Origin: an uncultured Eubacteriales bacterium
GTDB lineage: Bacteria; Bacillota; Clostridia; Christensenellales; Aristaeellaceae
DNA: 13,053 nucleotides
Reading direction: 5' to 3'
Assembly (NCBI GenBank): GCA_900553295.1
Contig: USCR01000058.1
Span: 1 to 13,053, forward strand
The position numbers and the translations under genes are program-made. This document shows positions 5,888 through 13,053 of the stretch, one piece after another (within the stretch, counting starts at the first letter, position 1; each line of letters begins with the position of its first letter). The notes beneath the pieces were generated by a model. It made no database searches and was not told the DNA's origin. It worked only from the letters and a program-made list of their open reading frames with translations.

Positions 5888-7174
5888 ATGGCGTCGATCC
5901 ACGAGCACACGCTCTCCAACGGCATGCAGCTGCTCTGCTGCCCGTTGCCCCATCTACATTCCATCGAGTTCGGCGTTTATCTGCGCGGGGGGACACTGTA
6001 TGAAAACCGGCAGAATCAGGGCATTTGCCATCTGTTGGAGCACCTGTGCTTCCGTTGCCTGGGAGGCATGCCCGGCGGGGATCTGACCCGCGCGCTGGAC
6101 CGGATGGGCGCAACGTTGGACGGTTCCACCTACCCGGAGGGCGTGGTGTTCCGCCTGCGAGTGCTGCCCCGCTTTTTTGATGATGCCTTAACCTTGCTGG
6201 CGCGGCTTTTTTCAGATATTCCGTGGACAGAAGAGGCCATTCGGGAGGAAAAACGGGTGGTGCTCCGTCAAATAGAGCAGGAGGACGCCGACTTTGACGA
6301 AGAAGTAGCGCGCCGCTACCGCCGTACCGCAGCGGGTGCTTTTCCCCTCATGGGTACCAAGGAAAGCGTCTCCGCCCTATCTCCCGCGGTAATCCGCCGA
6401 TGGCAGCGGCTGCTGTTTCAACCGCAGAATGCGTGCCTGTGCATCAGTGGGAATTTTTCCGCCGCCATGGAGAGCACCGCCGCGGAAACCTTTGGTGAAC
6501 TGCTCAATCATTCCCCCGAACCGCCTTTTTCCCAGCCCACGCCCCTGGGCTTTTGCATGCGGGACAGCCGCAGCGATTATGTGGCCGAGGAAGAAGGCGG
6601 GCAGGCCAAGGTGCGCATTGCCTTTGACATCGACGAGGATCGTGTTTATCCTCTGGTGGGGGAGGTCCTCAGCGCCATTACCGGCGAAAACGACTCCTCC
6701 CTGCTGTTCCAAACGCTGCGGGAAGAGAAGGCGCTGGTAGCGGAAATCGACTCCACCATTGAAGAAATGGGCCTGTTCCGCCGCCTGATCATCTCCTATG
6801 ATGTGGAACAGGAGCTGCTGGAAGAGTCGCTCACGCAGGTATTCCAGCTTCTGCGCCGCCTGACCCAGTATGTCCGCCCGGTGCGGCTGGACCAGTGCCG
6901 GATGCTCTTTACCGACAACTATCTTTTTTACCAGGACGATGCCGCCGCCATGAATGAGCTCATGGGCTGGAGTTGCCTGGCGGAGGATCTGGCCCGCGCT
7001 GACCTGGACGCCAAGGCGCAGATGTATGAGGATCTCACCTGCGAGGATCTGTTGGATGCGGCACAATGCGTTTTCCGCCCGGAAAACCTTTGCATCAGCA
7101 TTCAGCGGGACCCCACCCGAACGCCCAAGAACCTGAAGCCCTTGCTTCAGCGCCTGCGTGCCATGCTCTCCTAA
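5888..7174 (+). CDS. M16 (insulinase/pitrilysin-family) peptidase homologue, possibly inactive
   Basis: The 428-residue protein has the two-lobed layout of single-chain bacterial M16B proteins such as YmxG. The inverted zinc motif HLLEH is at 48-52 (H48, E51, H52), in a setting close to the family norm (G-I-C-H-L-L-E-H). The residue 76 positions after H52, where the third zinc ligand Glu is expected in V-V-L-x-E-I, is Gln (Q128; codon CAA at 6269-6271). In the C-terminal lobe the usual L-R-E-x-x-G-L-x-Y reads LREEKALVAE (277-286): Arg is kept, but the Tyr position is Ala. Catalysis may therefore be reduced or lost. The ATG at 5888 follows GGAGG by 8 nt and lies downstream of a strong promoter, so in-frame codons further upstream, inside htpG, are not used. 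It is the first gene of the cell-wall operon, 62 nt ahead of the FHA gene. Substrate and role are unknown. Confidence 0.88.
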   Translation: MASIHEHTLSNGMQLLCCPLPHLHSIEFGVYLRGGTLYENRQNQGICHLLEHLCFRCLGGMPGGDLTRALDRMGATLDGSTYPEGVVFRLRVLPRFFDDALTLLARLFSDIPWTEEAIREEKRVVLRQIEQEDADFDEEVARRYRRTAAGAFPLMGTKESVSALSPAVIRRWQRLLFQPQNACLCISGNFSAAMESTAAETFGELLNHSPEPPFSQPTPLGFCMRDSRSDYVAEEEGGQAKVRIAFDIDEDRVYPLVGEVLSAITGENDSSLLFQTLREEKALVAEIDSTIEEMGLFRRLIISYDVEQELLEESLTQVFQLLRRLTQYVRPVRLDQCRMLFTDNYLFYQDDAAAMNELMGWSCLAEDLARADLDAKAQMYEDLTCEDLLDAAQCVFRPENLCISIQRDPTRTPKNLKPLLQRLRAMLS

Positions 7175-7224
7175 GGCCGGGGACGCCCGGTACATGCACA
7201 GCCGGCGCCCGCCGCTACAAGGGA

Positions 7225-7230
7225 AAGGAG
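7225..7230 (+). promoter_or_regulatory. Ribosome binding site supporting a GTG start for the FHA gene
   Basis: AAGGAG lies 6 nt upstream of GTG at 7237-7239. Earlier in-frame starts would lie inside the M16 gene without a comparable site. Confidence 0.75.
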
Positions 7231-7236
7231 CTTTTT

Positions 7237-8184
7237 GTGCCCAGCGAGATTTATGAAATTATTTCCCTGGCTGCCCGATATTGGTTCACCTTTTTGGGTG
7301 TGCTGATTGTATGGCGGTCCTTCCGCTGGCTGCGCAAGGACCGCCGGGCCAAGCACCGCCGCCTCAAGCAGCTGCCCGATGCCGGCATGGTGGGTGAGCT
7401 GGTGGTGCTCACCGGCAGTGAGGAGCTTCCAGCCGGGGTTGCCCTCCCCTTACCCCGTGAAGGTGTGCTGGGAAGCCTACGCACCTGCGATGTAACTGTT
7501 CCGGTCACGGGGGTGGCTTCCCGGCACCTGGATTTTACCTTTGAGGACGGCCTGGGATTGCTGATCTTTCCGCGCACCCATGTCACCGCTCTGGTGGACG
7601 GGCAGGAGATTACTTCCCGTACCCGCAGCAAGGATTACCCCATGCATCACGGCTCCCGGTTGACCGTGGGCGACGCGGTACTGCGCCTGCGGTTGTTTGT
7701 GGGACTGGAGACGGCGCATCCCACCACCGCCGTCCAGCCCGAGGAGCCGCCGGAAGTTCCCGCGGAGGAAGCGCCACCGGCCGCCATGGACTGGCAGAAT
7801 ATGCCGTATATCTATCATCAGATTCCCGCCGCATGGGTGGACCAGACGGGACAATACCAGCCCATTCAAGTGGCCGGAACGGGCATTGATCCACAGACAG
7901 GCCTTCCCTGGGCGCATCCCGTGCCGCCGTCTTCAGAGCGCGTGCCTTTGGAAATCGACCCTGTGACGGGCTATGCCTACCCGGCTGATCCCCGTGACGC
8001 CCAGGTGTTCCCGCCGGATGATGCCGCACAGGAAATGACACCTATTCCGGGAGAACCCCTTTCGTGGAGCCAGGAGGAAACCCTAACGGACTCCTTGCCG
8101 GAGGAAGAGGAGACCTTCGCCTATGCCTCCGCCCGGGATCGCCGCAAACTTTTTGCAAGAAGGAGGCTCCATGGCAAGAAATAA
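7237..8184 (+). CDS. Membrane-anchored FHA-domain protein
   Basis: The 315-residue protein has one N-terminal membrane segment (about 8-26) followed by a basic stretch (30-44), so the rest should lie in the cytoplasm. Residues about 54-156 resemble an FHA fold, the phosphothreonine-binding module: G-x-L-G-S-L-R-T-C-D-V-T-V (76-88), an S-R-H turn (95-97), L-V-D-G-Q-E-I (119-125) and G-S-R-L-T-V-G-D-A-V-L-R-L (139-151). Several binding positions depart from consensus: Gly-Arg is Gly-Ser, S-R-x-H is one residue short, and the late Asn is Asp. The tail (157-315) is rich in Pro and acidic residues, with three D-(P)-x-T-G repeats (201-252), and ends in a basic patch. The GTG start is chosen for its AAGGAG. 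Its 3' end overlaps the SEDS gene by 14 bp. It is probably a scaffold or regulator of cell-wall synthesis. Confidence 0.8.
   Translation: MPSEIYEIISLAARYWFTFLGVLIVWRSFRWLRKDRRAKHRRLKQLPDAGMVGELVVLTGSEELPAGVALPLPREGVLGSLRTCDVTVPVTGVASRHLDFTFEDGLGLLIFPRTHVTALVDGQEITSRTRSKDYPMHHGSRLTVGDAVLRLRLFVGLETAHPTTAVQPEEPPEVPAEEAPPAAMDWQNMPYIYHQIPAAWVDQTGQYQPIQVAGTGIDPQTGLPWAHPVPPSSERVPLEIDPVTGYAYPADPRDAQVFPPDDAAQEMTPIPGEPLSWSQEETLTDSLPEEEETFAYASARDRRKLFARRRLHGKK
7837..7992 (+). repeat. Three imperfect D-(P)-x-T-G repeats encoded in the FHA protein tail
   Basis: At protein residues 201-210, 217-228 and 240-252 the sequence reads VDQTGQYQPI, IDPQTGLPWAHP and IDPVTGYAYPADP. Each has an aliphatic residue, Asp, a Thr-Gly pair, and a Pro a few residues later. 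They are degenerate at DNA level. Confidence 0.5.
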
Positions 8185-9427
8185 AAAGGACCCTGGAAAG
8201 TTGCTTTCCAGCGCCGTTATGCTGTTTTATTTCAGCGCATTTCTGCTCATTGCCTGCAAGGATTATGCCTGGCAGGGATTCGCCCTGGCCCTGGCGGTAC
8301 CGGCCATGATTTGGATTGGCACCAACCTGCTGCCCCGGCTTTTCCCCTCGGACAGGCTGCTGCTTTCCCTGACCAATTTTCTTTGCGCCCTGGGCGTGCT
8401 GGTGTTGTACTCCACGGAGCCGGAATACGCCTATAACCAGGCCATGTATTACGGCGTGGGCATTGCCGCCATGATTGTATGCGTATGGGTTGTGCGGCTG
8501 ATTCGCTCCTGGCGCGTGCCGGTACTGCTCCTGATGCCTGTTTCCCTGGTGCTGCTGACGCTGCCCCTGCTCATCGGCCGGGAAACCAACGGCGCTACCA
8601 ACTGGTTTTATGTGGGCAACCTTTCCGTACAACCCAGCGAAATTGTAAAGCTCAGCCTGTTGCTCATCATCAGCTACTACATGAGCCGGCATCGCATGCT
8701 CCCCTGGCTTGGCTTTGCCGTATGCTGCCTGGCGCTGTTGATGCTGCAAAAGGACCTGGGCACGGCGCTGATGTATTATGTAACCACCCTGCTGCTCTAC
8801 TACGCCTCTTCCAGCAATCTGCTGCTTACGGGCGTAGGGCTGGCCGGGGGAGCTGGCGCAGCGGTGCTGGGCTATCAGATGTTTGCGCATGTGAAAAAGC
8901 GGGTGGCCATTTGGCTGAATCCATGGAGCGACTATGAAAACTCCGGCTTCCAGATTGTGCAAGGGTTGATGGCCATTGCCAGTGGCGGATTGATCGGCGT
9001 GGGTCTGGGGTTGGGCTCTCCCAAGACGATCCCGGTATATTACACCGATTTTATTTTCGCGGTAATATGCGAGCAGTTTGGCCTGATTTTCGGTTTGTGT
9101 GTGCTGCTGATGTATGTGGCGCTGATCTGGCGCGGAGCCACCATCGCCATGGCTGCGCGCCGGAGTTTCCACGGCTTGCTGGCCATGGGCTGCACGCTGA
9201 TGCTGGGGCTGCAAACCTTTGTCATCATCGGCGGCGTGATTAAAATGATCCCGTTGACTGGCGTAACCATGCCCTTTGTCAGCTACGGCGGAACTTCCCT
9301 GGTCTCCAGCCTGTGCCTGGTGGGTCTGCTCCAGGGCGTGGCCAGCCTGAATGAGGATGATCTGGAAGAGGATACCCGTCTGGCCCTGCTGGGTAGCGCC
9401 GAGGACGAGGAGGAGATGGAGGCATGA
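8171..9427 (+). CDS. SEDS-family peptidoglycan glycosyltransferase (FtsW/RodA/SpoVE type)
   Basis: The 418-residue polytopic membrane protein (about ten hydrophobic segments) polymerises lipid II into glycan strands together with a class B PBP. SEDS signatures in order are NGATNWFYVG (140-149; the tryptophan is kept, the usual Arg before it is Asn), QPSE (154-157), DLGTA (195-199), SGGLIGVGLG (271-280), TDFIF (292-296) with the catalytic Asp D293, and PFVSYGGTS (368-376). The C-terminus is very acidic (about 395-418). The ATG at 8171 has AAGGAGG ending 4 nt upstream; an in-frame ATG at 8123 is possible but less well placed. It overlaps the FHA gene by 14 bp and the PBP gene by 4 bp (ATGA), so translation is probably coupled. 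I cannot choose between FtsW, RodA and SpoVE roles from sequence alone. Confidence 0.95.
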   Translation: MARNKKDPGKLLSSAVMLFYFSAFLLIACKDYAWQGFALALAVPAMIWIGTNLLPRLFPSDRLLLSLTNFLCALGVLVLYSTEPEYAYNQAMYYGVGIAAMIVCVWVVRLIRSWRVPVLLLMPVSLVLLTLPLLIGRETNGATNWFYVGNLSVQPSEIVKLSLLLIISYYMSRHRMLPWLGFAVCCLALLMLQKDLGTALMYYVTTLLLYYASSSNLLLTGVGLAGGAGAAVLGYQMFAHVKKRVAIWLNPWSDYENSGFQIVQGLMAIASGGLIGVGLGLGSPKTIPVYYTDFIFAVICEQFGLIFGLCVLLMYVALIWRGATIAMAARRSFHGLLAMGCTLMLGLQTFVIIGGVIKMIPLTGVTMPFVSYGGTSLVSSLCLVGLLQGVASLNEDDLEEDTRLALLGSAEDEEEMEA

Positions 9428-10881
9428 AGCAGCAACGCCTGAAGTTCAAGCTGCTGGCGCTGATCCTCTTTGGGATGTTTGCGCTCCTGGCCGTGTACGG
9501 CGGATACAGCATCAGTACCTATGGCAACCGCTGGTTTGCCTCCAACAAAAATCCACGGGTTCGCACGCAAAAGGACAATGTGACCGCCGGCAATGTGCTG
9601 GACACCAACGGCATTATCCTGGCCACCACCGTGGATGGGGAGCGTGTCTATCAGGCTGACGAAGCCGCGCGGCGGGCCATTGTGCATCTGCTTGGGGACA
9701 GCCAGGGCCAGGTATCCAACGGCGTGGAGACCTTCCAGACCAGCTACCTGTATGGCTTTCAGACTTCCCTGCCGGAGTTGATCCTGAGCACCTTCCGGGG
9801 AGAAGAACGGCGGGGAGACGACGTCACCCTTACGGTGGACAGCCGCCTGTGCACGGAGATCGCCGCTTCCTTTGCCGCGCATGAGAAGTCGGCGGGCAAA
9901 AACGGCGCGGCAGTGGTTATGAACTATCAAACCGGCGCTGTGATCGCCATGGTAAGCCTGCCCAACTTTGACCCCATGAACATCACGGAAGAGACTGCCG
10001 CAGACCCTGGACAGCCCTTCTGGAACCGTGCGACACAGAGCGTTTATCCCCCCGGCAGCACCTTCAAAATCACCACCACCACTTCCGCCCTGGAGAATAT
10101 TCCCGACATCCGCACCGTGTCCATTCAATGCACCGGCGGCCTGGAAGTGGACGGGCAGGCTATCCGGGACTATGGCAACGCCATCCACGGGCAGCTGACC
10201 CTGAAGCGTGCCTTCACCCTAAGCTGTAACAATGCCTTTGCCCTCATCGCCCTGGACCTGGGCGACGCGGCGCTGCGCAAAACCGCGGAGAGCTTTGGCT
10301 TTAACGACAACTTCCTTTTCCGTGACTTTGTGGTGGAAAACAGCAGCTACCCCACCACCAACCGCACGCAATTTGAAATTGCCTGGAGTGGCGCCGGTCA
10401 ATCCGCCATCACCGCATCCCCCATGCATATGTGCATGGTTGCCGCGGCCATTGCCAACGGCGGCGTGATGATGGAACCCCGGCTGCTCCAGGATGTGACC
10501 AGCGCCAGCGGCGTAAACCGCTTGAAGTTCACCTCCGCCACCTATCGCACAGCGCTGTCCTACAGTCTTGCGGAGGAAATCAAGGGCTACATGGCCGCAG
10601 TGGTGCAGAGCGGCACCGCCAAGCAGGCCGCTGTAAGCGGTCTGACCATCTGCGGCAAAACGGGCTCCGCGGAAAGCAACGATGACGGGCGCCCCGTGAC
10701 CCATGGCTGGTTCATAGGCTTCATTGACGATGACGATTACCCCTATGCAGTGGCCGTGCTGGTGGAGGATGTGAATGACGGCGACGGAGGCGGCAGCGTA
10801 GCCGCTCCCATTGCGCAGGATATTTTTACGTATCTCAAGGAAAACAGCCCGGTTTCTCCTTCCCAGGTCGTCAGCGAGTAA
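9424..10881 (+). CDS. Class B penicillin-binding protein (peptidoglycan D,D-transpeptidase)
   Basis: The 485-residue protein has a cytoplasmic basic start, one membrane segment (about 10-30), a short N-terminal pedestal and a transpeptidase domain from about 155. All three active-site motifs are present: S212-T-F-K215 (nucleophile and lysine), S267-C-N269 and K412-T-G414. There is no glycosyltransferase domain, so the glycan must be supplied by a partner, here the SEDS protein encoded immediately upstream with an ATGA overlap. The size and short pedestal resemble PbpA of Actinobacteria more than long FtsI/PBP2 proteins that carry PASTA or large dimerisation domains. A block at about 55-68 (AGNVLDTNGIILAT) matches the class B 'R-G-x-I-x-D-R-N-G' region, with the Arg replaced by Ala. 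The enzyme cross-links stem peptides outside the membrane and is a beta-lactam target. It is the last gene of the operon. Confidence 0.95.
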   Translation: MKQQRLKFKLLALILFGMFALLAVYGGYSISTYGNRWFASNKNPRVRTQKDNVTAGNVLDTNGIILATTVDGERVYQADEAARRAIVHLLGDSQGQVSNGVETFQTSYLYGFQTSLPELILSTFRGEERRGDDVTLTVDSRLCTEIAASFAAHEKSAGKNGAAVVMNYQTGAVIAMVSLPNFDPMNITEETAADPGQPFWNRATQSVYPPGSTFKITTTTSALENIPDIRTVSIQCTGGLEVDGQAIRDYGNAIHGQLTLKRAFTLSCNNAFALIALDLGDAALRKTAESFGFNDNFLFRDFVVENSSYPTTNRTQFEIAWSGAGQSAITASPMHMCMVAAAIANGGVMMEPRLLQDVTSASGVNRLKFTSATYRTALSYSLAEEIKGYMAAVVQSGTAKQAAVSGLTICGKTGSAESNDDGRPVTHGWFIGFIDDDDYPYAVAVLVEDVNDGDGGGSVAAPIAQDIFTYLKENSPVSPSQVVSE

Positions 10882-10934
10882 TGTTGCTTGGCTGCACGCA
10901 CGTATTTCACGTCAGTCGCTTCCCCCATTTTTTT

Positions 10935-10967
10935 GCGAAAGCATGTGCAGCCCATGCTTTCGCTTTT
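10935..10967 (+). terminator. Hairpin after the PBP gene, probable operon terminator
   Basis: A perfect 11-bp stem GCGAAAGCATG (10935-10945) / CATGCTTTCGC (10953-10963) with a 7-nt loop is followed by TTTT and a further T-rich stretch. It starts 54 nt after the PBP stop. The T run that precedes the stem reads as A on the minus strand, so it does not help a minus-strand terminator. Confidence 0.75.
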
Positions 10968-10983
10968 CACTTTCTCAGCAGAG

Positions 10984-11023
10984 CAAAGCCCCGGAAACCT
11001 TGCCGGTTCCGGGGCTTTGTTTG
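10984..11023. terminator. Strong hairpin between the convergent PBP and GH31 genes
   Basis: A perfect 13-bp stem CAAAGCCCCGGAA (10984-10996) / TTCCGGGGCTTTG (11007-11019) has a T-rich tail on the plus strand (TTTGTTTG from 11016). It lies 25 nt beyond the GH31 stop on the minus strand, where the tail is poorer in T. It may act as a bidirectional terminator and as a backstop to the hairpin at 10935. Confidence 0.8.
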
Positions 11024-11043
11024 TGTCCGCATGGCCGCGTTGC

Positions 11044-13014
11044 TTATGCCATGCGCTCCAGCACGGGGATTACCTCCAGGGGCGCGGGAATCATCACAAA
11101 GCCGCCACCCTGAAGCACTTCGCCCGTGTCCACGTTACGCCATGTGCCCGCAGGCAGGTATACCTTACGGTTCCGGGCACCTAGCTCCATCACCGGCGCA
11201 ACCAGATACTTCCCGCCGAACATGTATTGATCCTGCAGAAGGGCGCATTCTGCATCCCCGGGGAATTCATAGAACATTCCCCGCAGCAGCGGCGTGCCTG
11301 ATTCATGCGCTTCCTTCATCAGGGAGCGCACGTAATCCCGCATCTCTTCCCGGCGACGCATGTATTTTACCAGGATGGGATACGCTTCCTCGCCAAAGCT
11401 CCACACCTCATTATCACTGCCGGAATTCAGCACACGGGTACCGTCCTTACGGTAAACCGGTTGCGCGGGCTGACGGTCTCCATGCAGGCGCATCACCGGA
11501 CAGTAGCACCCCCACTGGAACCAACGCACCAGCAGCTCGCGGAACTCCGGATTTTCAGGGTTTCCCGCGTGGAAGCCTCCTATATCCGTGGTCCACCATG
11601 GGATACCGGCTACGCCCATGCTCACCCCGGCACACACCTGACGGCGGAAATAGCTCCAATCGCTCATGATGTCCCCTGACCACACCAGCGCACCATACCG
11701 CTGGCTACCAGCCCAGGCACAGCGCACCAGATTTACGGGATTCTCCTGACCAGCCGCCACCATGCCCTCGTAAAAGGTGCGGGAATAATACTGTGGGTAT
11801 ACATTGCCCACCTGCTGGTTGGAACCAATGTGGTAACGGTAGGCCTTGAAATCATAGGTGCCGTATTCCGGTTCCGCCTCGTCCAGCCAGAACACACGGA
11901 TACCATAATCATAATAATTCTTCTTGCACTTCTCCCACACATATTTACGCGCCCGGGGGTTGGTAGCGTCAAAGAACATGCTGTCCTCCACAAAGCGCAT
12001 GCCGATCTGTTCGCCATATTCAGCGCGGACCAGCAGTCCCTGTTGCAGCATTTCTTCGTAGTTTTCCGAATTCAGGGAAACCTGTGGCCATACGCTGACC
12101 ATCAGCTCAATGCCCATTTCCTTGAGTTCCTTCACCATGGCAGCAGGGTCCGGGAAAAACTCCGGATCGAAGCGGTAGTCGCCCATGCGCGGCCAATGGA
12201 AAAAGTCGCACACAATCACATCAATGGGCAGTCCCCGCCGCTTGTACTCCCGCGCCACCTCCAGCAGCTGCTCCTGGTTCCAGTAGCGCAGTTTGCATTG
12301 CCAGAATCCCAGGCCGTACTCAGGCATCATGGGTGCAAAGCCGGTTGCCTGCGCATAGTGCAAGCTGATGTCCGCGGGCTTGTCGCCAGCAGTAATCCAG
12401 TAATCCAGCTGCTTGGTCGTGTCCGCATGCCAGGTGGTACGGTTTCGGCCGAAGGATACCCAGCCCACGGCGGGATTGTGCCACAGGAAACCATACCCGC
12501 GGCTGGAGATGTAGAATGGCACGCTGGCCTGGGAGTTCCGATGCGCCAGCTCCAGGGTACAGCCCTTCCAGTCCAGATACTCCTCCTGATATTGGCCCAT
12601 ACCGTAGATGTGTTCATTCTCCATCCCCTGGAATGTGGCTGTTAGCGCGTAGTCCCCGCCAATGATGGGCTCAAACTTCCGCGCCTGAAGCACCAGGGCG
12701 TTTTCCCCATCCGTTTCCTGAAGCAGCACTTCACCTTTTTGATTCAAAAAGGTTAGCCTTGCACGGCGCTGCCAACCTGCCACCTCCAGCCTGGCCGTGA
12801 TCTTTCCGCAGCGAATGAACGCTTTTTCCGCCTCTATGCCGATCTCCACGTTCTGGCAAGGCACGGGGTCCAGCAGTGCAAAGCGCTCATCCCGCACTTC
12901 CCCCATAAGCACGGAACGTACCCGGAGACTATCCGGTCCCCATGGTTCCACCACCAGTGTCTCGCCCCGGTTACGCCAGATGATCCGTTGTCCCTGTTGC
13001 TCAAAATATTGCAT
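11044..13014 (-). CDS. Glycoside hydrolase family 31 alpha-glycosidase (alpha-xylosidase/alpha-glucosidase type)
   Basis: The 656-residue enzyme is a retaining exo-alpha-glycosidase. An N-terminal beta-sandwich (about 1-225) precedes the (beta/alpha)8 barrel. The nucleophile motif is F-W-L-D-E-A-E-P-E (375-383; nucleophile D378), and the acid/base is D448 in V-W-S-G-D-I. The barrel also shows C-D-F-F-H-W-P followed by D-Y-R-F-D-P-E-F-F-P (269-288) and IPWWTTDIGGF (471-481), typical of the family. The W-L-D-x-x-E-P-E form is seen among alpha-xylosidase-like members, but substrate cannot be fixed from motifs. There is no signal peptide, so it is probably cytoplasmic and acts on imported oligosaccharides. 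The ATG at 13014 has an AAAGGGG site 8 nt upstream. No sugar transporter or regulator gene is in the window; any partner must lie beyond 13053. Family call secure, specificity not. Confidence 0.95.
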   Translation of the reverse strand: MQYFEQQGQRIIWRNRGETLVVEPWGPDSLRVRSVLMGEVRDERFALLDPVPCQNVEIGIEAEKAFIRCGKITARLEVAGWQRRARLTFLNQKGEVLLQETDGENALVLQARKFEPIIGGDYALTATFQGMENEHIYGMGQYQEEYLDWKGCTLELAHRNSQASVPFYISSRGYGFLWHNPAVGWVSFGRNRTTWHADTTKQLDYWITAGDKPADISLHYAQATGFAPMMPEYGLGFWQCKLRYWNQEQLLEVAREYKRRGLPIDVIVCDFFHWPRMGDYRFDPEFFPDPAAMVKELKEMGIELMVSVWPQVSLNSENYEEMLQQGLLVRAEYGEQIGMRFVEDSMFFDATNPRARKYVWEKCKKNYYDYGIRVFWLDEAEPEYGTYDFKAYRYHIGSNQQVGNVYPQYYSRTFYEGMVAAGQENPVNLVRCAWAGSQRYGALVWSGDIMSDWSYFRRQVCAGVSMGVAGIPWWTTDIGGFHAGNPENPEFRELLVRWFQWGCYCPVMRLHGDRQPAQPVYRKDGTRVLNSGSDNEVWSFGEEAYPILVKYMRRREEMRDYVRSLMKEAHESGTPLLRGMFYEFPGDAECALLQDQYMFGGKYLVAPVMELGARNRKVYLPAGTWRNVDTGEVLQGGGFVMIPAPLEVIPVLERMA

Positions 13015-13053
13015 TCTTTTTTCCCCTTTCCGCTGTGGTTCATGCTATGCATT

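Noticed and set aside
7175..7236. Short GC-rich inverted repeats between M16 and FHA genes
   Set aside because: There is no T run after them, and the small stems are expected in such GC-rich sequence; they do not support a terminator.
11830..12645. Plus-strand frames opposite GH31 (also 10881-11669)
   Set aside because: They are antisense shadows of a fully recognisable GH31 gene; the second also starts inside the terminator region of the PBP gene.

Overview
The window looks like a chromosomal segment of a moderately GC-rich Clostridia-type Firmicute. The signs are a perfect CIRCE operator with a sigma-A promoter, purine-rich Shine-Dalgarno sites, a GTG start, rho-independent terminators, an M56/PepSY membrane protein, and an FHA-SEDS-PBP gene string. 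I cannot assign a genus. No tRNA, rRNA, CRISPR array, insertion sequence or phage gene was seen.

Layout, left to right. (1) 36-2225, minus: a BlaR1-like M56 metallopeptidase whose outer part carries PepSY repeats instead of a beta-lactam sensor. It has its own promoter (2415-2444), a leader of about 180 nt with inverted repeats, and no BlaI-type repressor beside it in the window. (2) 2540-3205, minus: a PlsC-like acyltransferase with its own promoter (3248-3276) and a terminator (2466-2517). The promoter position argues that translation starts at 3205, not at the first ATG at 3256. (3) 3361-3702, plus: a small membrane protein of the CmpB/'ABC transporter type IV' family. (4) 3725-5823, plus: CIRCE, promoter, 5'-end hairpin, htpG and terminator, a self-contained heat-shock unit. 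(5) 5826-10967, plus: promoter, M16 peptidase homologue, FHA protein, SEDS glycosyltransferase (FtsW/RodA type) and class B penicillin-binding protein. The last three genes overlap and form a cell-wall synthesis operon. (6) 11044-13014, minus: a cytoplasmic GH31 alpha-glycosidase converging on that operon, with two strong hairpins between them.

How the genes work together. The clearest functional group is FHA-SEDS-PBP. The SEDS protein polymerises lipid II into glycan, the class B PBP cross-links it, and the membrane-anchored FHA protein probably scaffolds or regulates the pair. Actinobacteria have a similar arrangement (fha-rodA-pbpA-pknA/B), but no Ser/Thr kinase gene lies in this window. 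The M16 homologue at the head of the operon has lost residues expected for catalysis.

The observations most worth checking are the M16 zinc-ligand substitution, the CIRCE and extra half-sites at htpG, the M56 sensor without a repressor and its structured leader, and the degenerate FHA domain with a repeated acidic-proline tail. I found no clearly new multi-gene system; most of the window is recognisable housekeeping content.
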